The notes under the pieces are model-generated. The model saw only the letters and a list, made by a program, of their open reading frames with translations, did not search any database and was not told the DNA's origin. Of a stretch of 64,000 bases of DNA, positions 7,728 to 16,596 are shown in pieces (position 1 is the stretch's first letter; every line of letters starts with the position of its first letter). Origin of the DNA: Thiocapsa rosea (lineage in GTDB: Bacteria > Pseudomonadota > Gammaproteobacteria > Chromatiales > Chromatiaceae); NCBI RefSeq assembly GCF_003634315.1, contig NZ_RBXL01000001.1, forward strand, positions 976,501 through 1,040,500, read 5' to 3'. The translations under genes and the position numbers were made by a program.

Positions 7728-8011
7728 TGATGGGCAATCTGTTTTTCGGTGAAGAGATAGTCCTTCAACTCTTTGTCGAAAGACGGATCCTTACGGCGGA
7801 TCCATTCGAGAACCATCGCTGCGTGTTCCTTTTCTTCGTCGCGATTGTGCGCCAGGATCGCCTTCAGGTCCTCGTCCTTGCAGACGTCGACCCGTTGGTT
7901 GTACCAGTCGACCGCTTCGAGCTCCTCCATCAGCGAGATGATGGCCCGGTGCATGTCCCGGGTCTCGTCGGACAATTCTTCGGTCGGCTCGTGGTAGCCC
8001 TCGTTCGCCAT
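7724..8011 (-). CDS. Encapsulated-ferritin-type iron oxidase (EncFtn), no cargo tail
   Basis: A 95-residue two-helix ferritin-like protein. MEELEAVDWYNQRVD and AILAHNRDEEKEHAAMVLEW supply the Glu and ExxH ligands of the interface ferroxidase centre of EncFtn, and it closely resembles the Rhodospirillum rubrum protein. Characterised EncFtn proteins continue after this domain into a linker and a short peptide that docks in the encapsulin shell. This one stops at LFTEKQIAHH, and the TAA stop is the first triplet of a palindromic element. No encapsulin gene is in the window. The ATG at 8011 has GGAGA seven bases upstream; the GTG two codons earlier is too close to it. It may act as a free iron oxidase or be a truncated cargo protein. 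Confidence 0.85.
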   Translation of the reverse strand: MANEGYHEPTEELSDETRDMHRAIISLMEELEAVDWYNQRVDVCKDEDLKAILAHNRDEEKEHAAMVLEWIRRKDPSFDKELKDYLFTEKQIAHH

Positions 8012-8104
8012 GGACACTTCTCCGAATCGTTTGGTTCACCGATCATGCGCATCGTCGGCGCTTCGCCGATTGTCGGACGTGCAGCGTCGAAACACAACCG
8101 CGGC

Positions 8105-8190
8105 CTAAACCGCGTCCAGAGCGACATGCGTCGTTTTCATGTTGCGTTTGGCTTCGGAGATGTCCTCGATCCCGGCGAGACGCGGTTTAG
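8105..8190. repeat. Palindrome-ended element, class 2
   Basis: 86 bp, ends CTAAACCGCG and CGCGGTTTAG, interior nearly identical to the copy at 9927 (GTCCAGAGC.., TTTTCATGTTGCG). It is linked by a 22 bp AT-rich spacer to a truncated class 1 copy. Confidence 0.9.
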
Positions 8191-8212
8191 AATTTGATAT
8201 TTTTTGAATACT

Positions 8213-8259
8213 TTAAACTGCGGCAACACATGACGCATACCGCACCGGTCGCGGTTTAG
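8213..8259. repeat. Truncated class 1 element; supplies stop codon of phoU
   Basis: Only 47 bp: both ends are kept (TTAAACTGCG and CGCGGTTTAG) but the hairpin half is deleted, leaving the class 1 right part (ATGACGCATACCGCACCGG). The phoU stop TAA (8256-8258) lies in the right end. Confidence 0.8.
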
Positions 8260-9020
8260 GATTGGCGGTCGCGGCGCAGGGTCTCGATCAGGATCTCGCG
8301 ATTGCGGTAGCGGATGTCCTTGCCCTCGGCCACGTAGATGACCTGCTCGGCGATGTTGGAGGCGTGATTGCCGATACGTTCCAGGGCATGGGCACTGGTC
8401 AAGAGACACACGATCTGGCGTGGCGTGAATCCTGCGAGGTCCTCTTTGCCGAGGAAGTCGCGTGCCTCGTCGGAGGCGTCGAAGAGTCGCGGCTCATCCT
8501 CGAAGACGCCGAGCGCAAGCTCGACGTCGAAGCCGGCGACGGCCTGGATGCTGCGCTCGAACATACAGCAGGCATGATCGTCGAGCTTACGGAGCAAGTC
8601 CTTGAGTGCATCAGACGGAATGCCGCCTTGGCCGATGCCGATTTCGCGCAGGACCAGGGATTGACGGGCAATGCGCACCGCCTTGTCCCCGGCACGCTCG
8701 ACGTCGCCGGCGATCCGGGAGAGTGCGAGCACGATGCGCAGATCCACGGCGGTCGGCTGACGACGGGCGATGACCCGGAAGATCTCCTCGTCCGCGTCCA
8801 GCGAGAGGTAGTCGATCTGGGGCTCGCGATCGAGCACTCGGTAGGCTTGGGTCTCCTCGCCGTCGACGACCGCGGCGACGGCGGCTTGAGTCTGCTCGAT
8901 CACCCGCTGACCCATGTCGAGGATGATCCCGCGCAGCTTCGCGAGCTCTTGGTCGTAACGGCGTACCGTGTGACCGCCCGCAAGGTCTGCCGCCGACGCG
9001 GCGTTGTTGTCGCCGACCAT
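8256..9020 (-). CDS. phoU: Phosphate transport regulator PhoU
   Basis: A 254-residue protein made of two three-helix PhoU repeats. Repeat 1 is about residues 20-110, with the metal-binding type motif LALSRIAGDVERAGDKA. Repeat 2 is about residues 130-230, with LTSAHALERIGNHASNIAE. PhoU couples the Pst transporter to the PhoR kinase and dampens the Pho response at high phosphate. The ATG at 9020 overlaps the pstB stop by one base (TGATG), so expression is coupled. Last gene of pstSCAB-phoU. Its TAA stop is contributed by a palindrome-ended element. Confidence 0.95.
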   Translation of the reverse strand: MVGDNNAASAADLAGGHTVRRYDQELAKLRGIILDMGQRVIEQTQAAVAAVVDGEETQAYRVLDREPQIDYLSLDADEEIFRVIARRQPTAVDLRIVLALSRIAGDVERAGDKAVRIARQSLVLREIGIGQGGIPSDALKDLLRKLDDHACCMFERSIQAVAGFDVELALGVFEDEPRLFDASDEARDFLGKEDLAGFTPRQIVCLLTSAHALERIGNHASNIAEQVIYVAEGKDIRYRNREILIETLRRDRQS

Positions 9021-9883
9021 CAGCCGAACCGCCCCGTGATGTAGTCCTCGGTCAACCTGTGCTTGGGGTTGGTGAAGATCTGATTGGTCTCGCCGACCTC
9101 GATCAGGTCCCCGAGATGGAAATAAGCCGTGCGTTGCGACACACGCGCGGCTTGCTGCATCGAGTGGGTGACGATGGCGATGCTGTAGTTGGCCCGCAGC
9201 TCGTCGATCAACTCCTCTATGATGGCCGTGGCGATCGGATCCAGCGCCGAGCAGGGCTCGTCCATCAGGATGACCTCGGGCGAGACCGCGATGGTCCTGG
9301 CGATGCAGAGACGTTGCTGCTGGCCTCCAGACAAACCCGTGCCGGGCTTGTCGAGTCGGTCTTTCACCTCGTTCCAGAGGCCGGCCTTTTGCAGGCTGCC
9401 CTCGATCACCTCGTCGAGCTCCGCCTTGGAGTTGGTAAGACCGTGGATGCGAGGCCCGTAGGCGACATTCTCGTAGATCGACTTGGGGAAGGGATTGGGT
9501 TTCTGGAACACCATCCCGACCTGCGCGCGCAACGGCACCGGATCAAGCCCCTTGTCGTAGATATCCTGGCCATCGAGCTGGATGGACCCGGTGACACGAC
9601 AGCCGTCGATGGTGTCGTTCATCCGGTTCAGGCAGCGCAGGAAGGTCGATTTCCCGCAGCCCGACGGGCCGATCATGGAAACGACCTCGTTCTTGCCGAT
9701 ATCCAGGCTCACGCCTTTGATCGCCTGCGTGCTCCCGTAGAACACATCCACATCGCGACAGACCATTCTCGGATTGGCGCACGTGACATCGCCGACCGTC
9801 GCCCGTGACTCGCGTCCACCCGCCAGCTCGGCCGAACTCATCGCGCCGGTGCGTCGACTCATTTCATCAACCGTGGTGCTCAT
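9020..9883 (-). CDS. pstB: Phosphate ABC transporter ATPase PstB
   Basis: A 287-residue ATPase with Walker [10 protein letters not shown], the PstB-specific [17 protein letters not shown] (Q-loop), signature [13 protein letters not shown], Walker B VILMDEP and H-loop IVTHSM. It energises high-affinity phosphate import through PstC and PstA at the inner membrane. The ATG at 9883 has GAGG six bases upstream; residues 1-40 are a longer than usual N-terminal extension. A class 2 palindromic element lies between pstA and pstB and could modulate readthrough within the operon. Confidence 0.97.
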   Translation of the reverse strand: MSTTVDEMSRRTGAMSSAELAGGRESRATVGDVTCANPRMVCRDVDVFYGSTQAIKGVSLDIGKNEVVSMIGPSGCGKSTFLRCLNRMNDTIDGCRVTGSIQLDGQDIYDKGLDPVPLRAQVGMVFQKPNPFPKSIYENVAYGPRIHGLTNSKAELDEVIEGSLQKAGLWNEVKDRLDKPGTGLSGGQQQRLCIARTIAVSPEVILMDEPCSALDPIATAIIEELIDELRANYSIAIVTHSMQQAARVSQRTAYFHLGDLIEVGETNQIFTNPKHRLTEDYITGRFG

Positions 9884-9926
9884 AACTGACCTCAAGTGTA
9901 TACCCAACGTTCATGGACGTCGGTAC

Positions 9927-10012
9927 CTAATCCGCGTCCAGAGCAACATGCGTCGTTTTCATGTTGCGTTTGGCTTCGGAGATGTCCTCGACCCCGTTGA
10001 GACGCGGTTTAG
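9927..10012. repeat. Palindrome-ended element, class 2
   Basis: 86 bp inside the pst operon between pstA and pstB. The left end is CTAATCCGCG (one mismatch), the right end CGCGGTTTAG. The interior is almost identical to the copy at 8105. It is one of the few class 2 copies without a class 1 partner. Confidence 0.9.
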
Positions 10013-10032
10013 TCGTATTTTACGAGACGCAC

Positions 10033-11340
10033 TCACCAGCGCCGCTCGAACCGGCGCCGCAGCAGGACAGCGCCCAGATTCATCAGGATCAGGAAGGCAA
10101 GCAGCACCATGATCGCCGCCGAGGTGCGCTCGACGAAGGCACGCTCGGGGCTGTCGGCCCAGAGGAAGATCTGAACCGGCAGGACCGTGGACGGCGAGGT
10201 GAAGCCACTCGGAATGTCCACGATGAAGGCAATCATGCCGATCATCAGCAGCGGCGCCGTCTCGCCCAGGGCTTGGGCCATCCCGATGATGGTCCCGGTC
10301 AACATGCCGGGCATCGCCAGGGGCAACACATGGTGCATCTGCGTCTGCAACGGCGAGGCCCCGACCCCCAAGGCCGCCTCCCGGATCGACGGGGGAACCG
10401 ACTTCAGGGCCGCTCGACTGGCGATGATGATGGTCGGGAGGGTCATGAGCGACAACACCAGCGCCGCAACCAAAGGGGTTGAGCGCGGCACGCCGAACAA
10501 GGCGATAAAGACGGCGAGCCCGAGTAACCCGAAGACGATCGAAGGGACCGCCGCCAGGTTGTTGATGTTCACCTCGATCAGATCGGTCCAGCGATTCTTC
10601 GGCGCGAACTCCTCGAGATAGAGGGCTGCGCCGACACCGATCGGGAAGGAGATGAGGAGGGTCAACACCAGGGTGTAGAAGGAGCCCATCAACGCCCCCG
10701 CGATGCCGGCCAGCTCGGGCTCGCGCGATGTCCCGTTGGTGAAGAAGATGGTGTTGAAGCGCTTCTCGATGCGTCCCTGCGACTCGAGCTGCTCGACCCA
10801 GCCGACCGTCTGATCCTTAACGCGGCGCTCGCTCTCGGGAAGGTTCCGATCGATATGACCCTTCATCAGCATGTCGATGTCGTCATCGGCAAGCAGCCAG
10901 ACCTCTCGGGTGGTGCCGACCAGATCCGGATTCTTCAGGACCATGTCACGCAGGTGCGAGGGTGCCCCCACGCTGATTATGGACGCAAGCGCGCGGGTCG
11001 CGCGCCGCTCGGTGACCTCCGGGAACTCGTTGCGCAGCGCATCCCGAATGACAGCCTGATAATTGGCCCGCGCCAGGGTCTCGGGGTCGCGCGTCCCCAT
11101 GGGGTCAAGCGTCTCCGCGTCGAAGGTCACCGGGAGTTGGATGTAGGTCTGGACGAAGGCCGTATGACCTTTCGCGATGATGTCCGCGAACAGCAAACCC
11201 ACGAAGGTCAGCCCCAGGATCACCGCGGCGAGACCGACCAGACGGAATCGCCGCTCGCGGGCATAACGCCGCTTCAGGCTCGCGTTCACGATGTCGATGG
11301 TGCGTTTCGGCGGCGCACCGGCCGCGTGGCTCTTACTCAT
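10033..11340 (-). CDS. pstA: Phosphate ABC transporter permease PstA
   Basis: A 435-residue membrane protein. It has one N-terminal membrane segment (LVGLAAVILGLTFVGLLFADI), a periplasmic insertion of about 170 residues, then the five-segment PstA core with the EAA loop (REAALGVGASPLQTQMHHVLPLAMPGMLTG). The insertion makes it longer than the E. coli protein, which is usual for this subtype of proteobacterial Pst system. It forms the phosphate channel with PstC. The start codon overlaps the end of pstC by 8 bp. Confidence 0.95.
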   Translation of the reverse strand: MSKSHAAGAPPKRTIDIVNASLKRRYARERRFRLVGLAAVILGLTFVGLLFADIIAKGHTAFVQTYIQLPVTFDAETLDPMGTRDPETLARANYQAVIRDALRNEFPEVTERRATRALASIISVGAPSHLRDMVLKNPDLVGTTREVWLLADDDIDMLMKGHIDRNLPESERRVKDQTVGWVEQLESQGRIEKRFNTIFFTNGTSREPELAGIAGALMGSFYTLVLTLLISFPIGVGAALYLEEFAPKNRWTDLIEVNINNLAAVPSIVFGLLGLAVFIALFGVPRSTPLVAALVLSLMTLPTIIIASRAALKSVPPSIREAALGVGASPLQTQMHHVLPLAMPGMLTGTIIGMAQALGETAPLLMIGMIAFIVDIPSGFTSPSTVLPVQIFLWADSPERAFVERTSAAIMVLLAFLILMNLGAVLLRRRFERRW

Positions 11341-12724
11341 ACTGTTCTCGATACTTGCGCACGATGTGCAGCGCGATCACGTTGAGTGCCAAGGTCACCA
11401 CGAAAAGGGTCAGACCCAGGGCAAAGGCCGCCATGGTCTTGGCGCTGTCGAACTCCTGGTCGCCGGTGAGTAGGGTTACGATCTGAACGGTCACCGTGGT
11501 GACGCTGTCGAGCGGATTCGCGGTCAGGTTGGCTGCGAGCCCCGCCGCCATCACCACGATCATGGTCTCTCCGATCGCGCGGGAGACGGCCAAAAGGACG
11601 CCGCCGACGATCCCGGGCAAGGCGGCCGGGATCACCACCCGGCGAATCGTCTCCGACTGGGTCGCGCCGAGCGCGTAGGAGCCGTCCCGCATCGCCTGGG
11701 GAACCGCATTGATCACGTCCTCGGACAAGGACGAGACAAAGGGGATAATCATGACCCCCATGACGAGCCCGGCTGCCAGCGCACTCTCGGAGGCAACGTT
11801 CAGCCCCATGGACATGCCGAGCTCACGGATAAAGGGGGCAACGGTCAAGGCGGCGAAGAAACCGTAGACCACGGTCGGCACCCCGGCCAAGACCTCGAGT
11901 GTCGGCTTGGCCCACGAGCGCACGCGACGCGGCGCGTACTCCGAGAGATAGATCGCCGACATCAGGCCGATCGGGACCGCAACCAGCATGGCGATGGTCG
12001 ATACCATCAATGTGCCGGTGAAGAGGGGCACCGCCCCGAAGGCTCCCGAAGCACCGACTTGGTCGGCCCTCAGGGCCGTCTGCGGGCTCCACAGGGTGCC
12101 GAAGAAGAAGTCGAGCGGAGAGATCTCCTGGAAGAACCGCAAGGACTCGAACAAGACCGAAAGCACGATCCCCAGGGTGGTCAAGATGGCAATCGAGGAG
12201 AAGACCACCAGGATGACCATGAAGATGGATTCGACGCGGTTGCGTGCGCGCATCCGCGGGTTGGTCCGGAGCCAAGCGAACGCCATTCCGCCGACGGCAA
12301 GCGCCAACACGCCGAGCCACATCGCCCAGACCGCGATCTGGCTGAAGAGTGCGAAGCGATCCGCGGCGGCCTGCATCTCCGGGGTCGCCACACGCGACAC
12401 GATCGCACCCGAGGCCAGGTTCTTGATGTCGTTCACCAGGAGCCCGACGGCTCCGGGCGACAGCCCCTCGAGCATCGACCCCGGCAGCTCGGCCTTCACC
12501 AGCGCGACCAGGATCTCGTCTTGGAAGGCCGTCCAGAGCCCCATCAGCAGGATCGCCGGGATGCCGGCCCAAAGTGCGGCATACAGACCGTAGTAGGTCG
12601 GAAGCGAATGGAGTGTACTGATCCGCCCCGCGCCGCCGGCACTGACGATGGCGCGCTTACGCCCGAGATAGTAGGCCAGCGACATCAAGCCGAGCACGAT
12701 GATCAAAAGGGTCGATGAGTGCAT
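11333..12724 (-). CDS. pstC: Phosphate ABC transporter permease PstC
   Basis: A 463-residue membrane protein with N-terminal membrane segments (LLIIVLGLMSLAYYLG and the following helix) and a periplasmic stretch. The permease core carries VLAGVPTVVYGFFA and the EAA loop (RDGSYALGATQSETIRRVVIPAALPGIVGG). The ATG at 12724 starts a hydrophobic segment and is the only plausible start; no strong ribosome site is seen. It pairs with PstA, whose start it overlaps. The long N-terminal region matches the two-domain PstC variant that accompanies a long PstA. Confidence 0.94.
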   Translation of the reverse strand: MHSSTLLIIVLGLMSLAYYLGRKRAIVSAGGAGRISTLHSLPTYYGLYAALWAGIPAILLMGLWTAFQDEILVALVKAELPGSMLEGLSPGAVGLLVNDIKNLASGAIVSRVATPEMQAAADRFALFSQIAVWAMWLGVLALAVGGMAFAWLRTNPRMRARNRVESIFMVILVVFSSIAILTTLGIVLSVLFESLRFFQEISPLDFFFGTLWSPQTALRADQVGASGAFGAVPLFTGTLMVSTIAMLVAVPIGLMSAIYLSEYAPRRVRSWAKPTLEVLAGVPTVVYGFFAALTVAPFIRELGMSMGLNVASESALAAGLVMGVMIIPFVSSLSEDVINAVPQAMRDGSYALGATQSETIRRVVIPAALPGIVGGVLLAVSRAIGETMIVVMAAGLAANLTANPLDSVTTVTVQIVTLLTGDQEFDSAKTMAAFALGLTLFVVTLALNVIALHIVRKYREQYE

Positions 12725-12818
12725 AACCAGGACTGCGCAAAGTCGGAAAACAGACCAGCGACCCGGAGGGCCGCTGATCGATCGGGAAGGTCGGACCCGA
12801 GCAGGGGCCCTGGCGTCC

Positions 12819-13862
12819 CTACTTGGCCGGTGCGGCCATCGGCTTGAGCGCCTGAGCCTGCTCGGCCACGCTGGCGCGCATCTCGTCAGGCAGCGCAATC
12901 AGACCCTTGTCGGCCAGATAGCCCTCGGGGCCCCACGCCTTGTCGTTGGTGAACTCGGCCACGTATTCCTGGATGCCCGGAATGGTGCCGACATGGGCGT
13001 TCTTGACGTAGAAGTAGATCGAGCGCGAGACGGGATAGGAGCCGTCGCCGATCGTCTCGAAGGTCGGATCCACACCGGCGATCTTGGCGCCTTGCAGCGT
13101 GTCGGTGTTCTGATCAAGGAAGCTGAAGCCGAAGATGCCGACCGCATTCGGGTTGGCGATCAGCTTCTGGACGATCAGGTTGTCGTTCTCGCCGGCCTCG
13201 ATGAAGGCGCCGTCTTCGCGGATGCCGTGACAGACCGCCTTGTGCATGTCCTTGTCGGAATCCTTGAGCGCCTTCACGGAATCGAAGCTGTCGCAACCGC
13301 CTTCCATCGCCAACTCTACGAAGGCGTCGCGGGTGCCGGAGGTGGGCGGCGGGCCCAGAACCTCGATGGCGACGTCGGGCAGATCCTTGTTGATCTCGTT
13401 CCACTTCTTGTAGGGGTTCGCGACCAGCTTACCGTCCTCGTTCGGGACATCCTTGGCCAGGGCTAGCCAGAGCTCGCCGAGGCTCATATCGAGGGCCGGA
13501 CCGGACTTCGCATTCGCGATGGCGATGCCGTCGTAGCCGATCTTGACCTCGGTGATCTCGGTCACGCCGTTGGCCTGGCACTGCTCGAACTCGGACTTCT
13601 TGATCGCACGCGAGGCGTTACTGATGTCGGACTTGTCCACGCCAACGCCGGAGCAGAAGAGCTTGAAGCCGCCGCCGGTGCCGAGCGACTCGACCTTCGG
13701 CGTGGGGAAGGACGACTCGCGCCCGAAGGTCTCGGCGACCGCGGTGGAGAAGGGGAAAACGGTGGAGGAGCCGGCGATCCAGATGGAATCGCGGGCCATG
13801 GCTTGCGTCGAAAGCGAGGCCACGGCGAGCGTGACCGCGGTGGCAATGATCGTTTTGTTCAT
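12819..13862 (-). CDS. pstS: Periplasmic phosphate-binding protein PstS
   Basis: A 347-residue secreted protein with a Sec signal peptide (MNKTIIATAVTLAVASLSTQ, cleavage near AMA-RD). Phosphate ligands are visible in AGSSTVFPFS, SDISNASRAI and PTSGTRDAFVELA. It binds phosphate in the periplasm and delivers it to PstCA. It is the first gene of the operon and lies directly behind a Pho-box promoter, so it should be strongly induced by phosphate starvation through PhoB. A 94 bp gap separates it from pstC. Confidence 0.96.
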   Translation of the reverse strand: MNKTIIATAVTLAVASLSTQAMARDSIWIAGSSTVFPFSTAVAETFGRESSFPTPKVESLGTGGGFKLFCSGVGVDKSDISNASRAIKKSEFEQCQANGVTEITEVKIGYDGIAIANAKSGPALDMSLGELWLALAKDVPNEDGKLVANPYKKWNEINKDLPDVAIEVLGPPPTSGTRDAFVELAMEGGCDSFDSVKALKDSDKDMHKAVCHGIREDGAFIEAGENDNLIVQKLIANPNAVGIFGFSFLDQNTDTLQGAKIAGVDPTFETIGDGSYPVSRSIYFYVKNAHVGTIPGIQEYVAEFTNDKAWGPEGYLADKGLIALPDEMRASVAEQAQALKPMAAPAK

Positions 13863-13922
13863 GATGAGACCTCCGGGAGGGCGTTGATAAGCGAGCCCGA
13901 ATTGTGACCTTGCATCATGCCG

Positions 13923-13956
13923 ATTGTATGAAGTTCATGTGACAATTCGATGACAA
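13923..13956 (-). promoter_or_regulatory. Pho-box promoter of pstS
   Basis: On the minus strand positions 13956-13939 read TTGTCATCGAATTGTCAC, two TGTCA direct repeats eleven bases apart as in the PhoB consensus. Ten bases later follows a good -10 hexamer TACAAT (13928-13923). The box replaces the -35, the standard layout of PhoB-activated promoters. The pstS ATG lies about 60 bp downstream of the -10. Confidence 0.85.
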
Positions 13957-13986
13957 TGCCCGAACGCACCGAGCCGGCGCGCGCGA

Positions 13987-14385
13987 TCAATTCTTGTTCG
14001 GTTCGCCCAGCGACCGAACCAAACGCATGGCGGCGTTGAAGAAATCATCGTTCGGATGACGCTCGCAGTTGGCCCGAATACGGATCATGGCGGCATCGAG
14101 TTCGGCGCCCTTCAGCACATCGCGCCCGGTGGCGAGATTCAACCCGGTGACGAGGCCCGACAGCCACTCCTGGTAGCGGCGATAGCCCTCCCCGGCGATC
14201 GCCTGCGCGGTCGGGTCGGCCGGTGCGATGGCCAGAAAATCGGAGCATGGCTTCACGCCCGCACCCCAAAGCATGGGCGCCCCGGCAGCGAAGGCGCTAC
14301 CGAGCGGTCCGACGGTCAGTGCAGCACCGAAGAGCATCGAAATCATCGGTCCGCGAAGCGACCGCCGGCTCGAGAGATAAGTCAT
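13987..14385 (-). CDS. Small secreted protein of unknown function
   Basis: 132 residues with an N-terminal signal sequence (MISMLFGAALTVGPLGSAFA) and a mature part of about 95 residues. Two cysteines (KPCSDFL and ANCERHP) probably form a disulfide around the conserved-looking RYQEWLSGLVTGLNLATG. This layout recalls small periplasmic proteins such as the HdeA and Rap1a-like groups, but I do not recognise the family with confidence. It lies between pstS and the divergent glycosyltransferase gene. A role in phosphate stress is possible only by position. Confidence 0.6.
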   Translation of the reverse strand: MTYLSSRRSLRGPMISMLFGAALTVGPLGSAFAAGAPMLWGAGVKPCSDFLAIAPADPTAQAIAGEGYRRYQEWLSGLVTGLNLATGRDVLKGAELDAAMIRIRANCERHPNDDFFNAAMRLVRSLGEPNKN

Positions 14386-14469
14386 GTCATGAATCCTTCA
14401 TTGGATGGGCTTAGTGAACGACTGCGGGTATGATTCGCCGATTTGCCGACAGCCCGCAAGTCCATCGTC

Positions 14470-15696
14470 ATGCGCATCCTGATGATCTCCGACGTCTACT
14501 TCCCTCGCATTACGGGCGTATCGACGTCGATCCAGACGTTTGCGCGGGAGTTCGTCGAGAAAGGACATGAGGTCACCTTGATCGCGCCGGACTACTCGGC
14601 GGCCGGGGGCGAGTCCGCGCCCGAGCCCTTCGAGGTCCTGCGAATCCCGTCGCGCTATCTCATCATCGACCCCGAAGATCGCATGTTGCGTCCTCGCGAG
14701 ATCCGTCGCCACGATCGCATGCTGGCGAGCCGTGGGTTCGATCTGGTCCACATTCAGACGCCCTTCTTCGCGCACTATCTGGGCCTCGGGATCGCCAGGC
14801 GCCTGGATGTCCCGGTGGTGGAGAGCTACCATACCTTCTTCGAGCAGTACCTCCACCACTATGTCCCTTTTGTCCCGACCGCCTGGATGCAACGGCTCGC
14901 ACGCGACTTCTCGACCGCCCAATGCAACGATGTCGATGCGCTGGCGGTGCCCTCGCACGCCATGCTCGAGGTCCTGAAAGGCTACGGTGTGAAGACGCCC
15001 GCGACGGTGATCCCGACCGGGATCGAGCTGGTCCAATTCAGCCAAGGCGACGGCGCTCGCTTCCGAAACGCTCGGGGCATCCCGCCCACGCGCCCCGTTC
15101 TGGTCCATGTCAGCCGGCTCGCCTTCGAGAAGAACATCGACTTCGTCCTGAGGGTGCTCGCGCGCGTGAAGACGCAGGTCCCGGATGTGCTCTTGGTCAT
15201 CGCCGGCGAGGGTCCGGCACACCGTCGACTTCAAAACCTGGCGAACCATCTCGGGCTGACCGACAACACCCTGTTCACGGGCTATCTGGAGCGCGACGGC
15301 TCCCTCGAGGACTGCTACTGCGCAGGCACCGCCTTCGTCTTCGCCTCCAAGACCGAGACCCAAGGACTCGTGCTCCTGGAGGCGATGGCACTGGGCGTGC
15401 CGGTGGTCTCGACGGCGGTGATGGGCACCAAGGAGGTTCTGGCGGGCGGCGGCGGATCGCTGATCGCCGAGGACGACGAGGCCGATTTCGCGGACAAGAC
15501 GGTGCGGCTGCTCACGGATCCGGCACTGCGTGCACGTCTGGCCGTCGAGGCGGTCGAGCACGCACGATCCTGGTCGGCACCCGTTCTCGCGGAACGGATG
15601 CTGGATTTTTACGGGGAGGTGATCGAGCGGCGCAAACACGTTCGCGCGGCGGATCCGGCGGTCGATACAATCCCGAGGACCGACGACGTCAGCTAA
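14470..15696 (+). CDS. GT4-family glycosyltransferase
   Basis: A 408-residue GT-B enzyme. The N-terminal acceptor domain starts MRILMISDVYFPRITGVSTS. The C-terminal donor domain has HVSRLAFEKNIDFVL and the EX7E-type motif in FASKTETQGLVLLEAMALGVPVV. Proteins of this type transfer sugars from nucleotide donors to lipids such as diacylglycerol. The substrate is not readable here, and phosphate-free glycolipid synthesis next to pst is only a positional idea. The ATG at 14470 fits the family start; a TTG nine codons earlier is less likely. The TAA stop is the first triplet of a palindrome-ended element. Confidence 0.85.
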   Translation: MRILMISDVYFPRITGVSTSIQTFAREFVEKGHEVTLIAPDYSAAGGESAPEPFEVLRIPSRYLIIDPEDRMLRPREIRRHDRMLASRGFDLVHIQTPFFAHYLGLGIARRLDVPVVESYHTFFEQYLHHYVPFVPTAWMQRLARDFSTAQCNDVDALAVPSHAMLEVLKGYGVKTPATVIPTGIELVQFSQGDGARFRNARGIPPTRPVLVHVSRLAFEKNIDFVLRVLARVKTQVPDVLLVIAGEGPAHRRLQNLANHLGLTDNTLFTGYLERDGSLEDCYCAGTAFVFASKTETQGLVLLEAMALGVPVVSTAVMGTKEVLAGGGGSLIAEDDEADFADKTVRLLTDPALRARLAVEAVEHARSWSAPVLAERMLDFYGEVIERRKHVRAADPAVDTIPRTDDVS

Positions 15697-15778
15697 ACCG
15701 CGTCCCCGCTAAGGGCTGTGGAAGCACCACACGTCGAACTCACTCGAACGTCAGCATTTCGCTCCGAGCGCGGTTTAG
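15693..15778. repeat. Palindrome-ended element, class 3; supplies stop of glycosyltransferase gene
   Basis: 86 bp, ends CTAAACCGCG and CGCGGTTTAG. The class 3 interior contains CACGTCGAACTCACTCGAAC. It fills almost the whole convergent gap between the glycosyltransferase gene and dcd, and the dcd stop lies 7 bp beyond its right end. Confidence 0.9.
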
Positions 15779-15784
15779 CGGACA

Positions 15785-16351
15785 TCAAGACTTCGGCAAG
15801 GTCACCCCGCGTTGGCCTTGATATTTCCCGCCGCGGTCCTTGTACGAGGTCTCGCAGACCTCGTCGGATTCGAAGAAGAGGATCTGAGCCACGCCCTCGT
15901 TCGCGTAGATCTTCGCCGGCAACGGCGTGGTGTTGGAGAACTCCAGGGTCACATGACCCTCCCATTCAGGCTCCAATGGGGTGACATTCACGATAATGCC
16001 GCAGCGCGCGTATGTGCTCTTACCGAGACAGATCGTGAGGACGTTGCGCGGGATCCGAAGGTATTCGACGGTCCGGGCTAAGGCAAACGAGTTCGGAGGG
16101 ATGATGCAGACGTCGGACTTCAGATCAACGAAGCCGTTCGAGTCGAAGTTCTTGGGATCCACGATGGCCGAGTTGATGTTGGTGAAGATCTTGAACTCGT
16201 CGGCGCAACGCACGTCGTAGCCGTAGCTGGAAGTCCCGTAGGAGATGACCCGGCCATGCTCGCCCTCGCGGACCTGAATCGGCTCGAACGGATCGATCAT
16301 GCCGCCTTCTTCGGCCATTCGGCGGATCCAACGGTCGGACTTGATGGCCAT
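15785..16351 (-). CDS. dcd: dCTP deaminase
   Basis: 188 residues, the standard length. Motifs of the trimeric dUTPase-like fold are present: [51 protein letters not shown] with the catalytic Glu, and the C-terminal [12 protein letters not shown]. It deaminates dCTP to dUTP, the main route to dTMP in gammaproteobacteria. ATG 16351 is chosen as it gives the canonical start [14 protein letters not shown] palindromic element with altered ends lies upstream, between dcd and the Mrp gene. Confidence 0.96.
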   Translation of the reverse strand: MAIKSDRWIRRMAEEGGMIDPFEPIQVREGEHGRVISYGTSSYGYDVRCADEFKIFTNINSAIVDPKNFDSNGFVDLKSDVCIIPPNSFALARTVEYLRIPRNVLTICLGKSTYARCGIIVNVTPLEPEWEGHVTLEFSNTTPLPAKIYANEGVAQILFFESDEVCETSYKDRGGKYQGQRGVTLPKS

Positions 16352-16510
16352 CGCGAAATCTCGGTGTGCGCGCAAAGCTGGAAAGGCTACACCGCGCAGC
16401 CAAGCACAACAAGCCGGACCGGCAAGACGGCAAGATCGCCGGCGGCAGAGGATCGCGGAACGCCCGCGCCCCTCCAAAGCAGCTCCCGTCAGTCACGCGG
16501 TGACAAAGTC

Positions 16511-16596
16511 CTAAACTGCGCCCGGCACGACACTTAAAGGAGTCTGCGAGGCCGAAACAAACTCGGACCTCGCATACCCCAAATGGCGCAGTTTAG
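16511..16596. repeat. Palindrome-ended element with compensated ends (CTAAACTGCG); supplies stop of Mrp gene
   Basis: 86 bp. The left end CTAAACTGCG and right end CGCAGTTTAG differ from the consensus at the same paired position, so the inverted match is preserved. The interior has its own hairpin (CTGCGAGGCC..GGACCTCGCA). The Mrp TAA stop (16593-16595) lies in the right end. Confidence 0.85.

Noticed and set aside
14398-15639. A 413-codon frame antisense to the glycosyltransferase gene
   Set aside because: It mirrors the high GC third positions of the sense gene and has no recognisable domain; the sense strand encodes a clear GT4 enzyme.
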